This document shows positions 18,060 through 25,668 of a stretch of 64,000 bases of DNA, one piece after another (position 1 is the stretch's first letter; each line of letters starts with the position of its first letter). Source of the DNA: G016756615 sp050958605. Its GTDB lineage: Bacteria > Pseudomonadota > Alphaproteobacteria > Rhizobiales > Rhizobiaceae. Under the pieces are notes generated by a model, which worked only from the letters and a program-made list of their open reading frames with translations, did no database searches and was not told the origin of the DNA. The stretch spans positions 1-64,000 of the forward strand of contig NZ_JBJHDO010000020.1 of assembly GCF_050958605.1 (NCBI RefSeq), written 5' to 3'. The position numbers were made by a program, and so were the translations under genes.

Positions 18060-19283
18060 ATGGGGCCGCTCTCAGGATTGAAGGTCGTCGATCTCACGGC
18101 AGTGTTGATGGGGCCGTATGCCACCCAGTTCCTGGGGGATTTCGGCGCCGACGTCGTCAAGGTCGAGCCGCCGAGCGGTGATCTCGTGCGTTCGATCGGG
18201 CCCGGGCGTTCGCCGGGGATGGGGCCCATTTTCCTCAACGCAAACCGTTCCAAACGGTCGATCGGAATCAATCTGAAGACCGCGCAGGGACGGGAGCTGC
18301 TGCTGGACCTGTGCCGAACGGCCGACGCGCTTGTCTACAATGTGAGGCCGGCCGCGATGGCACGGCTCGGTCTATCCTACGAGGAGGTCTCGGCCGCCAA
18401 TCCTCGCATCATCTATGCAGGCCTTTACGGATACGGCCAGGAGGGTCGCTACGCCAAACGGCCTGCCTATGACGACCTCATACAAGGCGGCGCCACCCTG
18501 CCGCATCTCTTCATGTTGTCGGGCTCGAGCGAGCCGCGCTATGTGCCGGCCGCGATCGCCGACCGGATCGTCGGCCTGACCGCGCTCAGCGGCATCCTCG
18601 CGGCATTGATCGAACGCGAACGCAGCGGTCGCGGCCAGAGGGTCGACGTGCCGATGTTCGAGACGATGGTCGGCTTCATCCTCGGCGATCACCTTGGCGG
18701 TCTCACCTTCGATCCGCCGTTGGATGGCGGCGGTTATCCTCGCCAGCTTGCCCGGGACCGCCGCCCGTTCCGGACCGCCGACGGCTACGTCTGTGCACTC
18801 GTCTATACGGATGATCACTGGAGGCGGTTCGTTGAGGCCATAGGCCAACCCGACCTGATGAAGACCGATCCGCGCTTCGCCACCTTCCGCGCGCGGATGG
18901 ACCATGTCGCGCATGTGTATGGATGGCTCACCGATGTGTTTCAGACGCGCACTTCAGCGGAATGGATCGCATTGCTGGACGAACTCGATGTGCCCGTGAT
19001 GGCCATGCACAGCTTCGAGTCGGTGCTCGAGGATCCGCACCTCGCCGAAGTCGGGTTCTTCCGACGCGTCGATCATCCCAGCGAGGGCGAGATCGTCACC
19101 ATGGCCAATCCGGTGCGCATGTCGGCCTCGCCGGTTCAGCCGCAGCGACTCGCCCCCCGGCTGGGGGAGCACACGATCGAGGTTCTGCGCGAACTCGGTG
19201 CCGATGACGACAAGATAAGGGGGCTGCTGGACGGCGGGATTGTCACCGCGGAGCAGTCCGCCCCGCCAGACCAAAGAGGGTAA
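18060..19283 (+). CDS. CaiB/BaiF family CoA-transferase (family III)
   Basis: A 407-residue family III CoA-transferase. Visible are the CoA-binding N-terminus GLKVVDLTAVLMGPYATQFL with GDFGADVVKVE, and the catalytic Asp region RPAYDDLIQGGA (Asp at about residue 139). These enzymes move CoA between acyl-CoA and a free acid. The start at 18060 (MGPLSGL) fits the family; an in-frame extension from 18003 is AT-rich and has no conserved residues. The 198-bp upstream gap (17862-18059) is AT-rich and could hold an internal promoter. It is followed 2 bp later by an acyl-CoA dehydrogenase. Confidence 0.92.
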   Translation: MGPLSGLKVVDLTAVLMGPYATQFLGDFGADVVKVEPPSGDLVRSIGPGRSPGMGPIFLNANRSKRSIGINLKTAQGRELLLDLCRTADALVYNVRPAAMARLGLSYEEVSAANPRIIYAGLYGYGQEGRYAKRPAYDDLIQGGATLPHLFMLSGSSEPRYVPAAIADRIVGLTALSGILAALIERERSGRGQRVDVPMFETMVGFILGDHLGGLTFDPPLDGGGYPRQLARDRRPFRTADGYVCALVYTDDHWRRFVEAIGQPDLMKTDPRFATFRARMDHVAHVYGWLTDVFQTRTSAEWIALLDELDVPVMAMHSFESVLEDPHLAEVGFFRRVDHPSEGEIVTMANPVRMSASPVQPQRLAPRLGEHTIEVLRELGADDDKIRGLLDGGIVTAEQSAPPDQRG

Positions 19284-19285
19284 AG

Positions 19286-20452
19286 ATGGATTTCGGCCTC
19301 ACCAGCGAACAGGAAGCCATTCGCGACGCGATCGAGCGGATCTGTTCTCAATTCGACGACGCTTACTGGCTCAAGCGTGACAAGGAAGGCGGCTTCCCCC
19401 AGGATTTCTATGACGCCCTGGCCCACGAAGGCTGGCTCGGCATCTGCACGGCCGAGGCTCAGGGAGGCTCGGGACTGGGCATCACCGAGGCCGCCATCAT
19501 GATGCGCACGATCGCCGAGTCTGGCGCGGGCATGTCGGGCGCGTCCGCCGTTCATATCAACATCTTCGGGCTGAAGCCGGTCGATGTTTTCGGAACGGAA
19601 GAGCAGAAGAACCGAATGATCCGGCCGATGGCCGAGGGGCGGGAGAAGGCGTGCTTCGCCGTCACCGAGCCGAATACCGGACTGAACACCACCCAACTCA
19701 AGCTGCGCGCCGAAAAGCGCGGCGGCCACTATCACGTCACCGGCCAGAAGGTCTGGATCTCGACGGCTCAGGTGGCCGACCGCATCCTGCTGCTTGCCCG
19801 CACGACGCCGCTTGAGGAAGTCGCGAAGCCGACACTCGGCCTCAGCCTGTTCTACACCAAATTCGACCGCGACCGGATCAAGGTCCGGGAGATCGAGAAG
19901 ATGGGACGCAAATGCGTCGACTCCAACGAGTTGTTCTTCGAGGACTTCCGCATCCCCGAGGAAGACCTGATCGGCGAGGAGGGGCGTGGGTTCGAATATA
20001 TCCTGCACGGCATGAACCCGGAGCGCATCCTGATTGCCGCCGAGGCGGTCGGGCTGGGCATGGCCGCCTTGCGAAAGGCAACTCAGTACGCCCGGGAGCG
20101 CATCGTCTTCAACAGACCGATCGGGCAGAACCAGGGCATCCAGCATCCGCTCGCGAAGTGCTGGTGCAATCTCGAGGCTGCGTGGCTGATGGTTCTGAAT
20201 GCGGCCTGGCAATACGATTCGGGAAAGCCGGCCGGCGCGGCGGCCAACGCCGCGAAGTACCTCGCGGGCGAAGCCGGGTTCGAGGCTTGCCAGACGGCCG
20301 TCATGACCCATGGCGGCTTCGGCTATGCCAAGGAATATCATGTCGAGCGCTATATGAGGGAAGTGATGGTTCCGCGGATCGCGCCCATCAGTCCGCAACT
20401 GGCCCTGAGCTTCATCGCCGAACGCGTGCTTGGCCTGGCCAAGTCCTACTGA
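19286..20452 (+). CDS. Acyl-CoA dehydrogenase
   Basis: A 388-residue FAD-dependent acyl-CoA dehydrogenase. It keeps the family FAD/substrate motifs CFAVTEPNTGLNTTQL and HYHVTGQKVWIS, then RIVFNRPIGQNQGIQHPLA and the C-terminal GGFGYAKEYHVERYMREVM. It would introduce a 2,3 double bond, passing electrons to ETF. Neighbouring CaiB, racemase and hydratase genes suggest a methyl-branched or dicarboxylic acyl-CoA such as methylsuccinyl-CoA, but this is inference. It is spaced 2 bp from the previous gene and 6 bp from the next, so it is operonic. Confidence 0.94.
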   Translation: MDFGLTSEQEAIRDAIERICSQFDDAYWLKRDKEGGFPQDFYDALAHEGWLGICTAEAQGGSGLGITEAAIMMRTIAESGAGMSGASAVHINIFGLKPVDVFGTEEQKNRMIRPMAEGREKACFAVTEPNTGLNTTQLKLRAEKRGGHYHVTGQKVWISTAQVADRILLLARTTPLEEVAKPTLGLSLFYTKFDRDRIKVREIEKMGRKCVDSNELFFEDFRIPEEDLIGEEGRGFEYILHGMNPERILIAAEAVGLGMAALRKATQYARERIVFNRPIGQNQGIQHPLAKCWCNLEAAWLMVLNAAWQYDSGKPAGAAANAAKYLAGEAGFEACQTAVMTHGGFGYAKEYHVERYMREVMVPRIAPISPQLALSFIAERVLGLAKSY

Positions 20453-20458
20453 CGCGTC

Positions 20459-21724
20459 ATGTTCGCGATCCCGGCCGCACAGCTCGATCTGTCGACCTTC
20501 ATCAGGAAGGGCGACCGTGTACTGATCGGGCAAGGAACGGCTGAACCGCTGACGTTGACGAGGTCACTTGTGCGACAGGGGGAGCGGCTGCCTCCATGCA
20601 GCCTCTTCATAGGTCCGACCTACTCAGACACCTTCACGGCAGACGCTCCGGAGCACATCTCCTTCGAAAGCTACGGCGCCATCGGCGCCGCCGCGAAGCT
20701 CGCGCGCTCCGGGCGGCTTTCGATCTATCCCGAGCATTTCTCCAGCTTGGCGGAGGAATTGGGCGGACCGCGACTGCCGGTCGGCTGCCTGTTGATCCAG
20801 TTGCGCCCTTCGCTCACAGGCAGCGGTTACAATCTCGGCGTGGCGCGCGATTTCGTGATCGACGCGGCCCGCCGGGCGCGTTGCATCATTGCCGAGCTGA
20901 ACCTGGCGCTGCCCGCCTGCTGCGGCGGCGACGTCGGCGACGACCTGCCGATATCGGCGCTGGTGGAAGCGGAGTTCCCGCCGGTGGAAATCCCGCCATA
21001 CCCCGTCGGCGACACGGAAAAGCGCATCGCGGCGAACGTCGCCGCCTTGGTGCCGGACGGCGCGGTGCTGCAGGTGGGCGTCGGCGCAATTCCGGCATCC
21101 GTTCTCCTGGCGCTCACAGACCACCAGGATCTCGGTTTCCATTCCGGCGCTGCGTCTGATGGTCTTGTCGATCTCGCGGAGGCGGGCGCGCTGACCAATG
21201 CACGCAAGGAGATCGACGCCAACGTATCGGTCACCGGCATCCTTCTCGGCAGCCGCCGACTTTATGAATTCGCCCACCGCAATCCGCAATTGCGCCTGGC
21301 GGGGCCGGACGAAACGCACAACCTGGCCCATATCGCGCGGCTGTCGCGCTTCCACGCCATCAACTCGGCGCTCGAGATCGATCTCACAGGCCAGGTCGGC
21401 GCGGAGGTCGCGGGCAACCGGCATGTCGGCGCGATCGGCGGTCAAGTCGATTTCGTCCGCGCCGCGCGCCATTCCCCGGGCGGGCGCGCGGTGATCGCCC
21501 TTCCCGCCACAACCAGGGACGGCGCGAGCCGCATCGTCATCCAGGTGAGCACCGTCACCTGCGCCCGGTCGGACGCGGATACCGTCGTCACCGAACATGG
21601 CGTGGCGGAGCTTCGTGGACAAAGCCTCGACGAACGGGCCCGGCGCATGATCGCGATCGCCGCGCCGCAGTGGCGCGAACCTCTCGCGCGTGCCTGGCAT
21701 GAGGGCAGGAAGCATCTGCAATGA
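20459..21724 (+). CDS. Acetyl-CoA hydrolase/transferase family protein, RipA/4-hydroxybutyrate CoA-transferase-like
   Basis: A 421-residue family I CoA-transferase. Recognisable pieces are the two halves separated near residue 190, the loop VLQVGVGAIPASVL (203-216) and the C-terminal segment HAINSALEIDLTGQVGAE (299-316). In most relatives the catalytic Glu lies in an H-S/T-E motif before the S-D-G triplet; here the same place reads GFHSGAASDG, so that Glu is Gly230. Yersinia RipA, an itaconate CoA-transferase, belongs to this family. It overlaps the next gene by 4 bp (ATGA). The role as an acid-activating transferase is likely from family and context; the catalytic residue needs testing. Confidence 0.85.
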   Translation: MFAIPAAQLDLSTFIRKGDRVLIGQGTAEPLTLTRSLVRQGERLPPCSLFIGPTYSDTFTADAPEHISFESYGAIGAAAKLARSGRLSIYPEHFSSLAEELGGPRLPVGCLLIQLRPSLTGSGYNLGVARDFVIDAARRARCIIAELNLALPACCGGDVGDDLPISALVEAEFPPVEIPPYPVGDTEKRIAANVAALVPDGAVLQVGVGAIPASVLLALTDHQDLGFHSGAASDGLVDLAEAGALTNARKEIDANVSVTGILLGSRRLYEFAHRNPQLRLAGPDETHNLAHIARLSRFHAINSALEIDLTGQVGAEVAGNRHVGAIGGQVDFVRAARHSPGGRAVIALPATTRDGASRIVIQVSTVTCARSDADTVVTEHGVAELRGQSLDERARRMIAIAAPQWREPLARAWHEGRKHLQ

Positions 21725-22881
21725 ACATGAACGCGGGAAAGGGGCCGCTCGCAGGCGTCAAGATCGTGGAGATGCAGGGTATCGGGCCGGCGCCGCTCGC
21801 GGCGATGCTCCTGGCCGATCTCGGCGCCGATGTCATGCGTGTCGAACGCATGGCGGAATCCGGCATCGGGGTCGCGCGGCCTCGCGAATTCGACTTCGCG
21901 ACCCGAGGCCGCGCCGCAGTGTCGGTCGATCTCAAGCGCGAGGAGGGGGTGGCGTTCACGCTTGGCCTGATCACGCAAGCCGATGGCCTGGTCGAGGGCT
22001 TCCGGCCGGGCGTCATGGAGCGGCTCGGGCTTGGCCCCGAACCTTGCCTGAGGCTCAATCCACGGCTCGCCTACGGCAGGCTGACAGGCTGGGGGCAGTC
22101 CGGCCCACTGGCGAGCACCGCGGGGCACGATCTCAACTATCTCGCGCTCACAGGCGTGCTGGACCGACTGGGCAGGGCAGGTTCTTCCCCGACCCCGCCG
22201 ATCAATCTTCTCGGCGACTATGCCGGCGGCAGCATGCTGATGGCCTTCGGCCTGCTTGCAGCCATTCTGTCGGCGCGGACGACCGGACGGGGACAGGTGG
22301 TCGACGCAGCGATGGTCGATGGGGTTTCGCTACTCGCCGTTCCGCTCCTCGGTCTCATCGGGGCCGGGATTCACGATCGCGGGCGCGGAGAAAACCTGCT
22401 CGACACCGGGGCGCCACACTACGATGTCTATCCCTGCGCCGATGGAGCCTATCTTTCCGTTGCGGCCATCGAGCCGAAATTTCGGGCGCAACTTCTGACA
22501 GGTCTTGGCTTCGACCCCAACGGCTTCCCCGATGTCGCCCGGCGCGAGAACTGGGCCGAGGCGCGGCGGCTGATCGCCGAGCGCATCGCGAGCCGTCCGC
22601 GCGCGCAATGGATCGACATCTTCGAGGGCACGGATGCATGCGTCGCCCCGGTGCTCACCTTCGAGGAAGCGATTGCACACCCGCACAATGAGGCGCGCGC
22701 GTCCTACGTAGAAATCGGCGGCAAGGTTCAGCCTGCGCCAGGCCCGCGCTTTTCCGAAACTCCGGCCGGTTGTCCGTCGGGGCCGAAACGGGACAGGTCG
22801 GAGTTGGATGGCACGCTCACCCGATGGGGCATCGAGCCCGACCGCATCGCGCAGCTGCGTCGCTCGGGAGCTTTGCTTTAG
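21721..22881 (+). CDS. Alpha-methylacyl-CoA racemase (CaiB superfamily)
   Basis: A 386-residue CaiB-superfamily protein that looks like a racemase rather than a transferase. The segment TAGHDLNYLALTG contains H136, and PPINLLGDYAGGSMLMAFG contains D166. The 30-residue spacing equals that of the His/Asp pair (H126, D156) of mycobacterial alpha-methylacyl-CoA racemase. It would interconvert (2R)- and (2S)-methylacyl-CoA by proton abstraction. This supports a methyl-branched intermediate in the pathway. The start overlaps the previous stop codon. Confidence 0.86.
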   Translation: MNMNAGKGPLAGVKIVEMQGIGPAPLAAMLLADLGADVMRVERMAESGIGVARPREFDFATRGRAAVSVDLKREEGVAFTLGLITQADGLVEGFRPGVMERLGLGPEPCLRLNPRLAYGRLTGWGQSGPLASTAGHDLNYLALTGVLDRLGRAGSSPTPPINLLGDYAGGSMLMAFGLLAAILSARTTGRGQVVDAAMVDGVSLLAVPLLGLIGAGIHDRGRGENLLDTGAPHYDVYPCADGAYLSVAAIEPKFRAQLLTGLGFDPNGFPDVARRENWAEARRLIAERIASRPRAQWIDIFEGTDACVAPVLTFEEAIAHPHNEARASYVEIGGKVQPAPGPRFSETPAGCPSGPKRDRSELDGTLTRWGIEPDRIAQLRRSGALL

Positions 22882-22942
22882 CAGACAAGATGGATCGACA
22901 CCGCTTCGTGCGTCAGCGAGGCACTTGGTAAGGGAGTGGAAA

Positions 22943-23398
22943 TTGGCCGGACTTTATTACGAAGAATTCGAGGTGGGAAAGGAGTACGAGCACCCGCTCT
23001 CGCGGACGGTGACCGAGCATGACAACATCTCCTTCAGCCTCATGACGATGAACCCGCAACCTTTGCACGTGGACAATCATTTCTCCGCAGGCACGGAATG
23101 GGGGCAGCCGCTCTTCAACAGCCTCTATACGCTGGCCATCATGATCGGCATGTCGGTGCAGGACACGACGCTCGGCACGACCATCGGCAATCTGGGCATG
23201 AGCGATGTCCGGTTCCCCAAGCCGGTCTTCGCCGGGGACACGTTGCGCGCCCGTACCAGGATCGTCAGCAAGCGTGAGAGCGCTTCGCGACCCACTGCCG
23301 GGATCGTCGAGTTCGAGCACACCTGCCTGAACCAGCGCGGCGACGTCGTCGCCTCGTGCCGCCGCACCGGCATGATGCACAAGCGGCCGGTGGCGTGA
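22943..23398 (+). CDS. MaoC-family hydratase
   Basis: About 151 residues of a MaoC-type hot-dog hydratase. The catalytic segment NPQPLHVDNHFSAGTEWGQP gives the D/H region of the family, followed by LFNSLYTLAIMIGMSV and the strand VRFPKPVFAGDTLRARTRIV. The start is taken as TTG at 22943 because AGGGAG (22931-22936) lies 6 bp upstream and the family N-terminus (YYEEFEVGKEYEHPLSRTVT) follows; an in-frame ATG at 22808 would overlap the racemase gene and adds unrelated residues. Placed before a CitE-like lyase it is a candidate itaconyl-CoA or mesaconyl-CoA hydratase. It overlaps the lyase by one base (TGATG). Confidence 0.82.
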   Translation: MAGLYYEEFEVGKEYEHPLSRTVTEHDNISFSLMTMNPQPLHVDNHFSAGTEWGQPLFNSLYTLAIMIGMSVQDTTLGTTIGNLGMSDVRFPKPVFAGDTLRARTRIVSKRESASRPTAGIVEFEHTCLNQRGDVVASCRRTGMMHKRPVA

Positions 23399-24252
23399 TG
23401 CGGTCGCTGCTGTTCGTCCCGGGCGACAGCCCGCGAAAATTCGCCAAGGCGATCGGCACGGCCGCCGATGCCCTGGTCCTCGACCTGGAGGATTCCGTCG
23501 CCGCGTCGGCCAAGAGCGAGGCGCGCCGGACGGTCACCGAAATGCTGGCCGCCGATCGTGCCGGGAAGAGCCTTGTCGTTCGCGTCAATGCCTTCGATAC
23601 CGGGCTGACCCTCGACGACCTCGCCGCCGTCATGCCGCAGGCTCCGGACGCAGTCATGCTGCCGAAATGCCGTGGCCGGAGCGATCTCGATTTGCTCGAC
23701 CATTATCTCTCCGCTTTCGAGGCGGCCAATGGCCTGGAGAGAGGCAAGACCGGCGTGATCGCGGTCGCGACCGAGACCGGCGAGTCGGTGCTGGGCCTGT
23801 CCGGCTATCGACCGCATCCACGGTTGCGCGGGCTGTTGTGGGGTGCGGAGGACCTGACGGCTTCGATCAATGCGACCGGCAATCGCGACGGCGCGGCCTA
23901 TAGCGGTCCTTTTCTTCTCGCGCGCAACCTGTGCCTGATGGCGGCTTCGGCCGCCGGCGTTCCGGCGATCGATACCGTCTGCACGAATCTCGGCGATCTG
24001 GATTATGTCGCGGCCGAGGCGCGTGCCGCTCGACGTGATGGATTCTCGGCAAAGGCCGTCATCCACCCGAACCACATCGATCCCGTGAACGCGGCGTTCC
24101 AGCCAACGCAGCAGGAAATCGACTGGGCCCGGTCGGTGGTGCGCGCATTCGAGGAAAACCCCGGCCAGGGCGTCGTCCAGATCGACGGCAAGATGATCGA
24201 CAAACCTCACGAACGTGCGGCCCGCAACATCCTCGCCGCGGCTGGGGGGTGA
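23398..24252 (+). CDS. CitE-family CoA-thioester lyase ((S)-citramalyl-CoA lyase-like)
   Basis: A 284-residue TIM-barrel protein of the HpcH/HpaI-CitE group. Key motifs are SLLFVPGDSPRKF, the VLDLEDSV strand with D29 and E31, VRVNAFDT with the substrate Arg, the IAVATETGESV metal Glu and WGAEDLTASI. Relatives cleave citramalyl-CoA, malyl-CoA or similar hydroxyacyl-CoAs to acetyl-CoA plus a 2-oxo acid. With the adjacent hydratase and CoA-transferase it completes a RipABC/Ict-Ich-Ccl-like set yielding acetyl-CoA and pyruvate. Which hydroxyacyl-CoA it uses is not decided by sequence. Confidence 0.87.
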   Translation: MRSLLFVPGDSPRKFAKAIGTAADALVLDLEDSVAASAKSEARRTVTEMLAADRAGKSLVVRVNAFDTGLTLDDLAAVMPQAPDAVMLPKCRGRSDLDLLDHYLSAFEAANGLERGKTGVIAVATETGESVLGLSGYRPHPRLRGLLWGAEDLTASINATGNRDGAAYSGPFLLARNLCLMAASAAGVPAIDTVCTNLGDLDYVAAEARAARRDGFSAKAVIHPNHIDPVNAAFQPTQQEIDWARSVVRAFEENPGQGVVQIDGKMIDKPHERAARNILAAAGG

Positions 24253-24258
24253 AGCGGC

Positions 24259-25554
24259 ATGACGACGGCGGACCCGGATGCTCGCCCGGGCTTCTGGAGC
24301 ACGACGCGCATCGCCACGCTGGTCGTCGTCATCGGCTTTGCCTGCAATTTCGTCGCCCGCGGCGTGGTCGACACCTACATGGTGTTCATGCTGCCGCTGG
24401 AGCACGAATTCGGATGGCGGCATGCCGATCTCACCCGTGTCTATTCGGCCTACCTCATCACGCTCGGCGTCATGTCACCCCTGACCGGAGCTCTGCTGGA
24501 CGGGTGGGGGCCGCGCGTATCCTATCTCGCAGGCGTCGGTCTGATGGCCGGCGCCATGCTGCTCGCCTCGCAAGCCTCCGCCATGTGGCAGCTCTATTTG
24601 GCGATCGGCATCATGTGCGGCATGGCGTCCTCGCTGATGGGCATGGTCCCGGCGGCGGCGCTGATAGGTCGCTGGTTCGACCGCCAGATGAGCGTGGGGA
24701 TCGGGCTGGCCTATGCCGGTTTCGGTTCAGGTATGTTGCTCGTCGTGCCGCTGGCCCAGGCAGGCATCGAGGCGTTCGGATGGCGCGAGACCTACAGGAT
24801 GATGTTCCTGGCGCTTCTGGCGATCGTTCCGCTGCTGCTTCTTTTGCCATGGAGCCGCATTGCCATCGGTGCGCCCGGCAATCCGCGTGCCCGCGTGACG
24901 AAGGAAGGACAGCGGGGCGCTACGCCCGCCGATGATGTCCCGCAATGGACTATCCGCACGGCGATCGGCACCGTTGAATTCTGGCTTCTCGTGCAGGCCT
25001 TCTTCTTCACGGCGGTCGCCGCCTATCTCACCTCGGTCCAGGTCATCGCCTTCCTGATCGACCGCGGCTATCCGCCGCTGGAGGCGGCGCTCGCCTTCGG
25101 GGTTGCCGGCATGCTGTCGATCTGCGGTGTCATGGTGTCGGGCTGGGCCATGGTGCGGTTCGGCGTACGGCGCGCGACGGTTATATCCTTTATCGGCACC
25201 TTCCTCGGCATATCGGGCCTGGTCTGTTTCGCGCTTTGGCCGCATGTCGGCTGGGTGTTGCTTTTTGTCGTGGCTTTCGGCACCAGCCAGGGGGCACGCG
25301 GTCCTGTCATCAGCGCGCTCAACGCCCGCATCTTCGCGCGGGGGCGGGTCAGCTCGATCTACGGCCTGATCTTCATGATCATGTCGTTCGGATCGGCATT
25401 CGGAGCCTGGCTCTCCGGGCTCCTGCACGACGTGACAGGCGACTATACCGCCGCCTTCGCCGTTGCCTGCCTTTCCGTTTTTCTGGCCGCGGCGCCGTTC
25501 CTGGTGACACGTCGTCTCGTAGAAGCGCGGGAGTTGCCGCCTCCCGCTCCCTGA
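24259..25554 (+). CDS. Major facilitator superfamily transporter
   Basis: A 431-residue, 12-helix MFS carrier. The first half has the loop 2-3 region around SPLTGALLDGWGPRVSYLAG, equivalent to the G-x3-D-R-x-G-R-R motif in divergent form. A central cytoplasmic loop (ARVTKEGQRGATPADDVPQW) splits two six-helix bundles. It resembles the oxalate/formate or monocarboxylate-type MFS branch. It lies 6 bp after the lyase and ends the plus-strand operon. It could import a pathway acid or export an overflow product. Confidence 0.88.
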   Translation: MTTADPDARPGFWSTTRIATLVVVIGFACNFVARGVVDTYMVFMLPLEHEFGWRHADLTRVYSAYLITLGVMSPLTGALLDGWGPRVSYLAGVGLMAGAMLLASQASAMWQLYLAIGIMCGMASSLMGMVPAAALIGRWFDRQMSVGIGLAYAGFGSGMLLVVPLAQAGIEAFGWRETYRMMFLALLAIVPLLLLLPWSRIAIGAPGNPRARVTKEGQRGATPADDVPQWTIRTAIGTVEFWLLVQAFFFTAVAAYLTSVQVIAFLIDRGYPPLEAALAFGVAGMLSICGVMVSGWAMVRFGVRRATVISFIGTFLGISGLVCFALWPHVGWVLLFVVAFGTSQGARGPVISALNARIFARGRVSSIYGLIFMIMSFGSAFGAWLSGLLHDVTGDYTAAFAVACLSVFLAAAPFLVTRRLVEARELPPPAP

Positions 25555-25668
25555 TCCTTCGCGTCGGGCTTAGCCGGCTGATAAGAAAGCTGTCACCCAA
25601 TCCCGGCAGGACAGTGATGGGCTACTCGCGATCGGTCGAAGTTCAACGCCGATGGCATTAAACCTTGA

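Noticed and set aside
25555..25668. Terminator between the convergent MFS and acyl-CoA synthetase genes
   Set aside because: Only a 5-bp stem was found in this gap.
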